64,000 nucleotides of DNA, taken from contig JBBRVW010000001.1 in the NCBI GenBank assembly GCA_038246545.1, positions 62,001-126,000 on the forward strand, read 5' to 3'. The position numbers and the translations under genes are program-made. Below, one piece after another: positions 7,606 through 15,286 of this stretch. Each line of letters opens with the position of its first letter. The stretch's first letter is position 1. The notes beneath the pieces were generated by a model, which did no database searches, was not told the DNA's origin, and saw only the letters and a program-made list of their open reading frames with translations. The DNA comes from JBBRVW01 sp038246545. Lineage in GTDB: Bacteria; Actinomycetota; Actinomycetes; JACCUZ01.

Positions 7606-8241
7606 TCAGGCCGAGAGCCGTGGCGACAGCGCGCCGCAGGGCACGTCGAGCCCGTGGCCGGCGTCGCGCAGGTCGGTGAGGACGAAATCGTCGATGAGCA
7701 GGAACGCAGCCGTGCCCGGCCAGAGGACCGCCCACACCCAGTGCCCCAGCGCCTCCCCGACGTAGACCGCGCGGTCCCCGGCACCCTCGCCCGGCTCCAT
7801 GACCCACATGGCGGTAGGGATGCCGGCTGCGTGGATCTTGGCGTCGACCGCGCGGTCGGGGATGACGCCGGCGTCCGGCCCGTCGAGACCCGCGAACCGC
7901 GCACCGAGACCGACGCCCATCTCCTCGGCCACGACCACCAGCTCGGCGACGCCACCCATCGGGGCCGGTCCCGAGCAGGCGACAGCGGTGGCGCGGGCAC
8001 CCGTCCGCTCGTCACCGGCCGTCACCACCCCAGTGACGAGCCAGCCGCGGGGCAGTGGCCAGGGCAGCCACACCGGGACCCCGGACCCCCGGGCGGCGGC
8101 GTGCAGGATCTGGGGGGTCGGCTGCACCACGGGCTGCACGGGGGGCACGGCGCCGTGCTCCTGGCAGGACCAGGCGCTGGCCCAGAGCCCGGGGGCGTGC
8201 AGGTCGGCCCCGCAACGGGGGCAGCTCGGCTGCGCCCTCAT
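7606..8241 (-). CDS. DUF6758-like conserved protein with an N-terminal zinc finger
   Basis: 211 residues from ATG 8241, chosen because GAGGGG lies four bases upstream. The N-terminus carries CPRCGADLHAPGLW and, 20 residues later, CQEHG, consistent with a small zinc-binding site. The rest is a conserved actinobacterial domain (PVWLPWPLPRGWLVTGV, AELVVVAEEMGVGLGARFAG, HWVWAVLWP) that I associate with DUF6758. It is usually found next to PHP and MarC genes, as here. No enzymatic motif is visible; function unknown. Confidence 0.75.
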   Translation of the reverse strand: MRAQPSCPRCGADLHAPGLWASAWSCQEHGAVPPVQPVVQPTPQILHAAARGSGVPVWLPWPLPRGWLVTGVVTAGDERTGARATAVACSGPAPMGGVAELVVVAEEMGVGLGARFAGLDGPDAGVIPDRAVDAKIHAAGIPTAMWVMEPGEGAGDRAVYVGEALGHWVWAVLWPGTAAFLLIDDFVLTDLRDAGHGLDVPCGALSPRLSA

Positions 8242-8310
8242 CGGCCCCTCATGGCACAGACGGTCCCGCCGTGGGCGACGGTGCGTCAACCCCCCGGCGA
8301 CTGCCGCCGG

Positions 8311-8526
8311 CTACTCGACGACGCGGCGCGTGACGGTCGGCTCGTCGACGACGCGCTCCTCGACGACCCGGTCCGCGACCGGCTCCTCGACGACGACGCG
8401 GCGGGCCGACGGGCGGCGCTCGACCACCCTGGTACGACGGATCACGCGGGACGGGCCACCGCCCGTGAGGCCGACGGCCATGACGACCACCAGGACGACC
8501 GCGAGGACGATGAGGACGGCGAGCAT
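8311..8526 (-). CDS. Small single-span membrane protein
   Basis: 71 residues. A hydrophobic helix (residues 2-22) is followed by a highly charged tail rich in Arg, Glu and Val (RRTRVVERRPSARR, then repeated VVEE/RVVE units), expected to be cytoplasmic. GAAGGAGGGG just upstream of ATG 8526 is one of the strongest ribosome sites in the window. It is divergent from the NUDIX gene. Function unknown. Confidence 0.65.
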   Translation of the reverse strand: MLAVLIVLAVVLVVVMAVGLTGGGPSRVIRRTRVVERRPSARRVVVEEPVADRVVEERVVDEPTVTRRVVE

Positions 8527-8557
8527 GGGACCCCTCCTTCGCCCGGGCCGGGTTGCC

Positions 8558-8563
8558 TAGGCT
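8558..8563 (+). promoter_or_regulatory. -10 box TAGGCT, leaderless type, NUDIX gene
   Basis: TAGGCT, seven bases, GTG 8571. It favours this GTG over an in-frame TTG at 8553. Confidence 0.6.
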
Positions 8564-8570
8564 CCCAGGC

Positions 8571-8996
8571 GTGTTCCCGGAGCGCGGCGGCGCGAAACGA
8601 CGGGTCCCCTGTGTGGGTGCACTCGTGCACGACGACGCCGGCCGCCTGCTGGTCGTCCGGCGGGGCCGTGACCCGGGCCGTGGCCTGTGGTCGGTCCCCG
8701 GCGGACGGGTCGAGCCGGGAGAGACCGATGCCGTCGCCGTCGAGCGCGAGGTGCTCGAGGAGACCGGCCTGCACGTCACAGTCGGCATGCGGGTCGGGAC
8801 CGTGCTGCGCGACGGACCGGGCGGCGACGTCTACGACATCCGCGACTACGCCTGCTCGGTCGCGGTCCCCACCACCCCGGTCGCCGGCGACGACGCCGAC
8901 GAGGTCCGGTTCGCGAGCCGTACCGAGCTGGCCGCGCTCGACCTCGTCGACCAGCTCTGGGACACCCTGCAGGAGTGGGGGATGCTGCCCCGCTGA
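8571..8996 (+). CDS. NUDIX hydrolase
   Basis: 141 residues. The NUDIX box is intact: a GG followed by RVEPGE, then REVLEETGL, matching GX5EX7REUXEEXGU. It hydrolyses a nucleoside diphosphate linked to another group; the lack of additional domains gives no substrate clue. The start is set by the leaderless promoter. It ends ten bases from the convergent propeller-protein gene. Confidence 0.85.
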   Translation: MFPERGGAKRRVPCVGALVHDDAGRLLVVRRGRDPGRGLWSVPGGRVEPGETDAVAVEREVLEETGLHVTVGMRVGTVLRDGPGGDVYDIRDYACSVAVPTTPVAGDDADEVRFASRTELAALDLVDQLWDTLQEWGMLPR

Positions 8997-9006
8997 GCAG
9001 CCGCCC

Positions 9007-10164
9007 TCAGAGCGAGAGGACCAGGTCGGCGGCCGGCCCGGGCGCGCCGAGCTCGAGGCGCCGGCACGGCTGCTCGAGACGGCAGCTCAGGACAGCTCCC
9101 CGGCCGCCGGACAGCGTGCGCAACGAGACCAGGACGGTGTCGGCGCTCCGCCAGGTCACCTGCGAGACGAACACCCGTGGCGGGATCCCCAGCCGCGACG
9201 TCCGGCCGCTGCGCAGGTCGAGCACGCGGAGCACCGGCCGGTCCCCCCGGGCCACGACCAGCTGGCCCGACGGCGACCAGGCTGCCGGCTCGGCCAGCGG
9301 AACCTGGCAGTACCACCGCGCGGGGCGTCTGCCGAGGGCTCGAACCAGGCCGGTGCACCGGGGGCCGGTCACCAGCCACTCCTCGCGGCGCGGAGCGCCG
9401 GCGAGGAGGAACAGCCGCTTCCCGTCACCGGGGGCCGGGGTGACCTGGTCGGGGGCGCCGGAGCCGGGCCGCCACCGGAACGGAAGGCCACCCGACTCAG
9501 CGGCGACGGTGAGGACCACCCCCGACGGCAGCCAGTCGCGGACGCCGTAGGGCCGGCGAGTGGTCCTCGACGCGAGCACGGCGCCGGTCCGCAGGTCCTG
9601 CACCACGAGGCCGAAGGGCCCGCGTGACGTGCCGGTCGTCACGGCGTAGGCCACTCGTTCGCCGGCCGGGTCGACAGCGATCCCCTGCGGCAGGCGGAAG
9701 TCGCCCTGGAAGGTCTCGAGCACGAACCGGCTGCCGTCGCGCCGCAGCTGCTCGAGCAGGGTGCTGCCGCGGGACTGCACCAGCAGGACCGGCCCGGCGG
9801 CGGCGTCGTGCATGTCCAGTGCCTGGTCGCCCCGGCCGAGTCGGTAGGACCGCCCGTCGGCCCGGACCAGCCGGTGCAGCGCGAAGTCGACCCCGGCGTC
9901 GCGGTGGCGCGCGAGACCAGCCCACGGCGCCGGGCCGGACCCGGGGGCGGGAGCGGCGGCCGCAGCCGGGGCGGAGGGCGCCGTCAGGGGCCGGGACGGT
10001 GTCGCGGCGCCGGACTCGACCGGGGGCGGCCGCGGAGGGATCGGGTCGGCGGCGGTCAGGCGCTGGGTCAGCCCGAAGCCACCGGCGACGACCGCCAGCG
10101 CCAGCGCCACCGCCACCGGCCGCCGCGAGGGCGGGCGGTCCTCGCCGATCAGGTCGTCGTCCAC
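9007..10164 (-). CDS. Membrane-anchored beta-propeller-like protein
   Basis: 385 residues. A short basic cytoplasmic end is followed by one membrane helix (about residues 16-38) and a Pro/Ala-rich linker. A large extracytoplasmic domain then has repeated blade-like segments (GIAVDPAGERVAYAV, AAWSPSGQLVVARGD, QVTWRSADTVLVSL), suggesting a TolB/WD40-type propeller. GAGGAGGT precedes the GTG start. The Cys pair in the last blade could form a disulfide. No catalytic residues; a binding or scaffolding role is an inference. Confidence 0.7.
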   Translation of the reverse strand: MDDDLIGEDRPPSRRPVAVALALAVVAGGFGLTQRLTAADPIPPRPPPVESGAATPSRPLTAPSAPAAAAAPAPGSGPAPWAGLARHRDAGVDFALHRLVRADGRSYRLGRGDQALDMHDAAAGPVLLVQSRGSTLLEQLRRDGSRFVLETFQGDFRLPQGIAVDPAGERVAYAVTTGTSRGPFGLVVQDLRTGAVLASRTTRRPYGVRDWLPSGVVLTVAAESGGLPFRWRPGSGAPDQVTPAPGDGKRLFLLAGAPRREEWLVTGPRCTGLVRALGRRPARWYCQVPLAEPAAWSPSGQLVVARGDRPVLRVLDLRSGRTSRLGIPPRVFVSQVTWRSADTVLVSLRTLSGGRGAVLSCRLEQPCRRLELGAPGPAADLVLSL

Positions 10165-10311
10165 CGCACCTCCTCAGCTGGTCAGCACGGTCGATAGCGA
10201 CCGCCCCTTGCGGGAGGCGGACGGCCGCCGTCCTGGTCGCCAGGTTGCCCTGGATCCGGCGCGCGCGGTCAAGAGTTGCCGCTTCCGCCCCGAAGGACAG
10301 GTGTGGCGACC

Positions 10312-10317
10312 TACGGT
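10312..10317 (+). promoter_or_regulatory. -10 box TACGGT, leaderless type
   Basis: TACGGT, six bases, ATG 10324. Confidence 0.55.
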
Positions 10318-10323
10318 GCAGGC

Positions 10324-10785
10324 ATGTCCGCACGACCCCAGCTGCGTCCGGTCCGGCTGCGGCTGACGTGGCGCCAGCGACGGGCGTTCGTGCTCACCGT
10401 GCTCGGCTACCAGGTGCTGGTCTGGGGCGACTACCTGCTGCTCGACGGCCGCTTCGGCGGCGGTCCGCGCACCGCGCTGGCCGGTGCCGCACTCCTCCTG
10501 GTGGCGGGTGCGATGTGGTGGGTCGGCACCTCGGCGACCCGCCGCGGCCTGGTCGTGCACGCCCTGCCGCCGATGACGATCCCGTGGGCCGAGGTCCGCG
10601 AGATCGAGGTCCGCACCCAGGTCGGCCGCAAGGTCGTGGTCGTCCACCACGGTCGCGATCTGCACCGCACCACGACGCTGTCGGCGCCCTTCACCGGCCC
10701 GATCAGCAGGGACGACGACTTCCAGGACAAGGTCCGGGCACTGCGCTCCTACTGGGCGGCCCACCGCGAGAGCACCGCCGCCTGA
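10324..10785 (+). CDS. PH-like domain membrane protein, hypothetical
   Basis: 153 residues with two membrane helices (about residues 22-40 and 50-70) followed by a soluble part (TIPWAEVREIEVRT...GRKVVVVH) that looks like the bacterial PH domain of small actinobacterial membrane proteins. The start is supported by the -10 box six bases upstream. It converges with the MaoC gene, three bases between stops. Function unknown. Confidence 0.65.
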   Translation: MSARPQLRPVRLRLTWRQRRAFVLTVLGYQVLVWGDYLLLDGRFGGGPRTALAGAALLLVAGAMWWVGTSATRRGLVVHALPPMTIPWAEVREIEVRTQVGRKVVVVHHGRDLHRTTTLSAPFTGPISRDDDFQDKVRALRSYWAAHRESTAA

Positions 10786-10788
10786 GGG

Positions 10789-11295
10789 TCAGGACTCCTG
10801 CGGCTCGGGACGGCCGGGCTGCTCGCCGCCGCGCGCCTCGCCGTACGACCGCTTCGGCACCATGACCTTGCGGCGGAACACGCACACGACCACGCCGTCC
10901 TGGTTGTAGCCGCGGGTCTCGACGTGGACCACGCCGCGGTCGTCCTTGGACCTCGACTCGGTCTTGTCCAGCACTGTGGTCTCGCCGTAGATGGTGTCGC
11001 CGTGGAAGGTCGGTTTCACGTGCTTGAGCGACTCGACCTCGAGGTTGGCGATGGCCTTGCCGCTGACGTCCGGCACAGACATGCCGAGCAGCAGCGAGTA
11101 GATGTAGTTGCCCACCACGACGTTCTTGCCGAAGTCGGTGGTCTGCTCGGCGTAGTGCGCATCGAGGTGCAACGGGTGGTGGTTCATGGTGAGCAGGCAG
11201 AACAGGTGGTCGTCGTACTCGGTGACCGTCTTGCCGGGCCAATGCTTGTAGGTCGCCCCGACCTCGAACTCCTCGTAGTAGCGGCCGAACTGCAT
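10789..11295 (-). CDS. MaoC-family hotdog dehydratase, probable mesaconyl-CoA hydratase
   Basis: 168 residues, a single hotdog domain starting MQFGRYYEEFEVGATYKHWP, with the motif TMNHHPLHLD and the conserved stretch VVVGNYIYSLLLGMSVPD. From memory it is very close to the MaoC protein of the Streptomyces ethylmalonyl-CoA cluster, which is placed at the mesaconyl-CoA hydration step. AGGAGG eight bases before ATG 11295 fixes the start. Unlike in Streptomyces it is not next to its pathway partners: the matching acyl-CoA dehydrogenase and CitE are 4 and 8 kb away. Family certain, exact substrate inferred. Confidence 0.8.
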   Translation of the reverse strand: MQFGRYYEEFEVGATYKHWPGKTVTEYDDHLFCLLTMNHHPLHLDAHYAEQTTDFGKNVVVGNYIYSLLLGMSVPDVSGKAIANLEVESLKHVKPTFHGDTIYGETTVLDKTESRSKDDRGVVHVETRGYNQDGVVVCVFRRKVMVPKRSYGEARGGEQPGRPEPQES

Positions 11296-11385
11296 GGCTG
11301 GTGCCTCCTGAGCGGTACGACGGACTGCCCGGCATCCTGCCGGACATGTCGTTCGCGCCGCCAACGAGGTCCGGCGCAATGACGC

Positions 11386-11419
11386 CGATGGCCCCGCTGC
11401 ACCAGCAGCGGGGCCATCG
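11386..11419 (-). terminator. Perfect hairpin terminator of the collagen-like gene
   Basis: Two perfect 14-base arms (CGATGGCCCCGCTG and its complement) around a six-base loop, 12 bases beyond the stop of the collagen-like gene. There is no U tract, as is common in actinobacteria. Confidence 0.75.
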
Positions 11420-11431
11420 AGCAGTTGCCGA

Positions 11432-12187
11432 CTAGGACACGAATGCGAACGTGCTCTGCACGTCGTAGTAGCCAGCTGGAACCGTGATCTGGTCCACGTC
11501 GCCGAACGTGGTTTCAGGTCCACCACAGTCAGCGGAGCCGCCAATGTTGATCTTCATGGCCGTGTAGGTCGGGGTAGACGTGGACCCCTGCTTGGCGATC
11601 GTCGCGAAGTCGACGCCGGTGGAACCGTCGCCATACTCGCAGTACATCGAGGGACTAACAGTGTCGATGCTCTGGCGCGAGATCAGCACGCGCGGGTAGA
11701 CCTTGAGGGTGCCGGTGCCGAGCCCAGCAGCCTTGACGGACACCGTGCAGGGAGCCTTGGCGGTCGAGCACGTGAAGCGGAAGGTACCGCCGGTCGTATC
11801 CCCGACCGGCGAGCCGAGCACGGTCGAGTACGTCGCCCACACCGACGCGGGGGCGCCGCCTCGAGACACGTTGACGGTCGCGAGGCCGTACTGAGCGACC
11901 GAAGCATCGCCCTTGTCGCCCTTGGCGCCCTGCGGACCGGTGGCGCCGGTGGCACCAGTGGCACCCTTCGGGCCACCCTTCTGCAGCGTCGAAACAGCCT
12001 TGGCTGTGAGGTCCTTGACCTTCAGCGAGCCGTCGTGCACGTCGCGGCTGCGTAGCGTGTTGTCCTTGACGTCCTTGCTCGTGATGAGGCTCGCGGCGGT
12101 CGCGGTGCCGCCGCCGATGACGGCCACGACCAGGATGGCCCCGGCGATCGCCGGGACGCGCCGGCCTCGAGTGATGCGGTTGAGCAT
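11432..12187 (-). CDS. Exported collagen-like repeat protein
   Basis: 251 residues. There is a signal peptide or N-terminal anchor (basic start, hydrophobic residues about 12-32), then SLITSKDVKDNTLRSRDV, an actinobacterial repeat usually preceding Gly-X-Y tracts. Eight Gly-X-Y triplets follow (GPKGATGATGATGPQGAKGD at about 90-112), then a beta-rich C-terminal domain with about four cysteines. Likely secreted or surface-exposed and able to trimerise through the collagen-like part. The ATG start is preceded by GGCGGAGA. About 240 bases of upstream DNA hold no gene and no recognised promoter. Confidence 0.78.
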   Translation of the reverse strand: MLNRITRGRRVPAIAGAILVVAVIGGGTATAASLITSKDVKDNTLRSRDVHDGSLKVKDLTAKAVSTLQKGGPKGATGATGATGPQGAKGDKGDASVAQYGLATVNVSRGGAPASVWATYSTVLGSPVGDTTGGTFRFTCSTAKAPCTVSVKAAGLGTGTLKVYPRVLISRQSIDTVSPSMYCEYGDGSTGVDFATIAKQGSTSTPTYTAMKINIGGSADCGGPETTFGDVDQITVPAGYYDVQSTFAFVS

Positions 12188-12427
12188 GGTTTCTCCGCCC
12201 GTGTGGATGTTCGGCGAGCGGCACCAAGTCCGGCCACCCCTCCCCGGTCCGCGAGTGCCTCGCGGAGTGCCGGATGAGGGCGAACCTACCCCGTGCGAAT
12301 GGTGCATCCAGACCATGACGCCTGTTTTCACCCACATACGTCCGAACGGGTGATGTCGGGCTAACCGGACGGGGGTCAGGCCCGTCGCAGATCGTCACAC
12401 CCGGTGGCGCAGAGCGACGGCCGCGAG

Positions 12428-12916
12428 TCAGGACCCGGACATCATCCGGGCCAGCACCTCGCGGGCCTTGTCTGCTTCCGACCACGTGCAGTGGATGTCG
12501 TACGAGCTGGCAACGATCTTGTTCTTGGACGTGAAGTCGCGCCGGCCGCCGGACAGCGCGTGGCCGACGAAGCCGAAGACGGCACCCATCACCGCGCCGT
12601 ACAGCAGGGCCGACACGATCAGGCCGAACGTGTTGGTGCCGCTGTCGGCGAAGACCGAGAGCAGGACGCCGACGAAGAGGCCGAACCACAGGCCGGTCGC
12701 CGCGCCGGCCGTCGCGGCGCGGCCGCGGGTCAGCCGGCCTAGGACGTTCTCGACCATCTTGAGGTCGGAACCGACGATCGACACGTGCTGCACCGGGAAC
12801 TGCTCGTCGGAGAGGAAGTCGACGGCTCGCTGCGCCTCGACGTAGGTGTCGTAGCTGCCGACGACCTGGCCGCGCGGGATGTCGGAGTACTGGTCGTGTG
12901 CTGAGGGAGCAGGCAT
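12428..12916 (-). CDS. General stress protein 17M-like membrane protein
   Basis: 162 residues. The N-terminal soluble domain (VVGSYDTYVEAQRAVDFL, then FPVQHVSIVGSDL) is the YflT/GSP17M fold. Two hydrophobic glycine-rich helices follow (about 75-125) and a short C-terminal segment ending in SEADKAREVLARMM. The family is stress-induced in Bacillus; a similar protein, Rv1234, lies near mgtE-like genes in M. tuberculosis. No enzymatic role is known. Confidence 0.78.
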   Translation of the reverse strand: MPAPSAHDQYSDIPRGQVVGSYDTYVEAQRAVDFLSDEQFPVQHVSIVGSDLKMVENVLGRLTRGRAATAGAATGLWFGLFVGVLLSVFADSGTNTFGLIVSALLYGAVMGAVFGFVGHALSGGRRDFTSKNKIVASSYDIHCTWSEADKAREVLARMMSGS

Positions 12917-12960
12917 GCGCCCATTCTCGTACGTGCGGCGCCGGCCCCTCGACGCCGGGC

Positions 12961-14019
12961 TCACTCCCAGGTAGTGGGGATCCCGTGGCCGCGCGAGACG
13001 CCCAGGGTGCGTTCCTCCGCGCCCGGCCAGACTCTGAGCGTCAGGAGCACCTCGTACACGCTGTCGGGAGTGCGCCGCAGTGGCTCGAGGGCCAGGTGCG
13101 CGAAGCCCGCGTCCGCCGTCGCGGTGTCGCCCAGCTGCTCGATCCGGGCGGCGGCCCGGTCCCGCTCGGCTCGGTCGAGGTACTGCCACATGATCGAGTG
13201 CCACAGCACGGTGGTCGTGCCGTCGCGGAGGTCGACCTGGTCCAGCCAGTCCGCCGCCCCGGCCCGGTCGAGCCGTGCCGGCACCGCGGCCGCCACCTCG
13301 AACGCTCCGCGCAGCCGCGCCAGCCGGTCCACCTGGTCCGGCCACACGTACGACGTGAGCACCAGCCGTCCCCCCGTGCTGCCGACGTCGACCGGCGCGC
13401 TGTCGCAACCGGCCCGCTCGACGACCATCAGCCCGACATCCACCGGCGGGACGGACCCGCGCCACACGTCGGCGAGAACCACCGGGGACGAGGCCGGCCC
13501 CACCGATCGACCGCCGGCCAGGTCGATCCGGAAGCGGTCGGCGCGCAGGTTCAGGCCTGCACTGGCGCCGATCTCCAGCAGCCGCACCGCTGCGGGGCGC
13601 TCGGCGACGACGTGCATCAGGCCGCCGACGAGGCCCGCCGCGCGCCCGACCTCGTTGGTCTGCGGTGCCTGTCGAAGCGCCTCGCGCAGCTCATCGCGAT
13701 GCTCCTCGAGGACCTCGCGCAGCGCCGTCCACGCAGCATCCGCGTCGCCGGTGCCGCCCACCGAGGGAAAGGTCAGCGCGAGCGCGGGCGCCCGCCGTTC
13801 CAGCACGAGGCGGTGGACGCCACCCATCAGCCGCAGCGCCACGGCGTGCGGACCGGGGTCGTCCTCGTGCCCGCGCAGGACCTCGAGCGCAGGTCCGCCG
13901 GCGACGACGTCGTCGGCCACCCGGTGCAGCAGGTGGTGGTAGAGCGGCGAGCCCAAGTCTGCGCAGGCGTCCGCCTGGTCCCGGGTGCGGCGGACCAGGT
14001 CGTCGGTGGGGGCGCTCAT
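12961..14019 (-). CDS. DUF2332 family protein
   Basis: 352 residues, the usual length of DUF2332. The central LLEIGASAGLNLRADRF resembles the SAM-binding glycine motif of a Rossmann methyltransferase, and the C-terminus carries a conserved LWHSIMWQYL. A methyltransferase-like fold is likely but activity is unproven. The ATG overlaps the TetR stop by four bases (ATGA at 14016-14019), so it is translated with the regulator and probably controlled by it. Confidence 0.8.
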   Translation of the reverse strand: MSAPTDDLVRRTRDQADACADLGSPLYHHLLHRVADDVVAGGPALEVLRGHEDDPGPHAVALRLMGGVHRLVLERRAPALALTFPSVGGTGDADAAWTALREVLEEHRDELREALRQAPQTNEVGRAAGLVGGLMHVVAERPAAVRLLEIGASAGLNLRADRFRIDLAGGRSVGPASSPVVLADVWRGSVPPVDVGLMVVERAGCDSAPVDVGSTGGRLVLTSYVWPDQVDRLARLRGAFEVAAAVPARLDRAGAADWLDQVDLRDGTTTVLWHSIMWQYLDRAERDRAAARIEQLGDTATADAGFAHLALEPLRRTPDSVYEVLLTLRVWPGAEERTLGVSRGHGIPTTWE

Positions 14020-14594
14020 GCCGTGCGCGCGGGTACGGCGGCAAGCACCGCCGCGGTCATGAGCTCGACGGCCTCGTCGCGGTGCAGCCCGCCGGCAATG
14101 CACAGCGACTCCCACGTCTCGACGCGCAGGGCGTGGGCCAGCACTCCCCGCAACCGGACAGCGGCCCGTCCGCGGCACCCGAATCCCCTGGCGAGCACCG
14201 ACACCCTGAGCACCTCGTCGCGGGACAGAAACTCGCCGACGAACGGCGGCAGGGACGGCAGGTCCCGATTGATCTTCGTCATCATCGGCGCCGCCGAGGC
14301 GCTCCAGTCGTAGGTCTCGGACAGCGCCAGTCGAAGCCGCTGCCCGGGGTCGGCGACGGCGCGCCACTCGTCCACATCTGGTCGCGGGTGCAACTCCCGC
14401 CAGTGCGCGGAGCAGGCGGCGAACAGCGCGTCCTCGTCGGGGAAGTGCCGGTACACGGTCAGCCTGGTCACCCCCGCCTCCTCGGCGATCGCCGCCACCG
14501 TCGTGGCGGCCGGGCCGACCGTCTCGTGCAGGTTCATCGTGGCCTCGGTGATCCGGCGGCGGGTCTGCTCCACGCTCTCCAGGCGCGCCTGCAT
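14016..14594 (-). CDS. TetR family regulator of the cupin/DUF2332 locus
   Basis: 192 residues from ATG 14594. The helix-turn-helix is TTVAAIAEEAGVTRLTVYRHF. An upstream in-frame ATG at 14693 exists, but using it would place the coding sequence across both operators, so 14594 is preferred. Two 16-base palindromes upstream are strong operator candidates and lie between this gene and the divergent cupin gene, so autorepression plus control of the cupin and of downstream DUF2332 is the simplest model. Confidence 0.83.
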   Translation of the reverse strand: MQARLESVEQTRRRITEATMNLHETVGPAATTVAAIAEEAGVTRLTVYRHFPDEDALFAACSAHWRELHPRPDVDEWRAVADPGQRLRLALSETYDWSASAAPMMTKINRDLPSLPPFVGEFLSRDEVLRVSVLARGFGCRGRAAVRLRGVLAHALRVETWESLCIAGGLHRDEAVELMTAAVLAAVPARTA

Positions 14595-14615
14595 CCGGTA
14601 GGACCGCGATTTCGA

Positions 14616-14631
14616 TGAACGGACCTGTTCA
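14616..14631. promoter_or_regulatory. TetR operator 1, TGAAC-N6-GTTCA
   Basis: Palindrome TGAACGGACCTGTTCA, 22 bases before the TetR start. Read as GATGAACGGA it recurs, inverted, at operator 2. Confidence 0.7.
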
Positions 14632-14676
14632 GTCAACCTTGACCCTCCCTCGGGTGAGGAGTACACCTTATTCCAG

Positions 14677-14692
14677 TGAACGTCTCCGTTCA
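14677..14692. promoter_or_regulatory. TetR operator 2, TGAAC-N6-GTTCA
   Basis: Palindrome TGAACGTCTCCGTTCA, 33 bases before the cupin ATG and 61 bases from operator 1. Between the operators, TTGACC (14639) and TACACC (14662), 17 bases apart, could be the cupin promoter. Confidence 0.7.
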
Positions 14693-14725
14693 TCGAAATG
14701 CGTCGCCGTCGAGGAAGGTCGCAGC

Positions 14726-15277
14726 ATGCCTGCTACCACCACGCCCGTCACGAGCCTGCTGGGCGCCACCGCCCTGGGCCGGTCCCTGCCGCTGACCGTG
14801 CTCCCCGGCCCGCACGGGCCGGACCGTTCGATCGGCTCGATCGGCGTGGGCTTCCGCATCTCCGGCGAGCAGACCGGCGGCCAGGTCGCGGTGGTCGAGC
14901 ACCCGTTCCCGGTAGGGGCCCTCGTGCCGCCGCACATCCACACGCGCGAGGACGAGTTCTCGATCGTCACAGCGGGCCGGATCGGCTTCCGCTCCGGCCC
15001 GGACGTGGTCGTGCTCGAAGCGGGTGGGTACATCGTGAAGCCGCGCGGCGAGCTGCACACGATGTGGAACGCCGGCGACGTCGACGCCAGGATGATCGAG
15101 GTCATCACGCCGGCCGGCTTCGAGCACTTCTTCGAGGAGCTTGCCGACCTCGTTGACAGCGGCGGCGCCGCCCCCGAGACCCTGGCTCCGCTCGCGGCCG
15201 AGTACGGCTTGTTCGTCGACCCGACGTGGGTCCCGGAGCTGATGGAGAAGTACGGCCTCGTCTCCCCGTTCGGGTGA
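14726..15277 (+). CDS. Cupin domain protein
   Basis: 183 residues. The cupin-1 metal motif is VPPHIHTREDEF (His, His, Glu) and the second motif includes the His of ELHTMWN. Members of this group act as dioxygenase-like or isomerase-like metal enzymes, often on aromatic or polyketide substrates; no closer assignment can be made. GAGGAAGG lies seven bases before the ATG. It is divergent from a TetR gene with two shared operators, so it is probably induced by the TetR ligand, possibly its own substrate. Confidence 0.8.
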   Translation: MPATTTPVTSLLGATALGRSLPLTVLPGPHGPDRSIGSIGVGFRISGEQTGGQVAVVEHPFPVGALVPPHIHTREDEFSIVTAGRIGFRSGPDVVVLEAGGYIVKPRGELHTMWNAGDVDARMIEVITPAGFEHFFEELADLVDSGGAAPETLAPLAAEYGLFVDPTWVPELMEKYGLVSPFG

Positions 15278-15286
15278 GCGACGGCG

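Noticed and set aside
12188..12427. Hidden gene upstream of the collagen-like gene
   Set aside because: The only open frames here are short extensions of neighbours with poor codon bias and no ribosome site.
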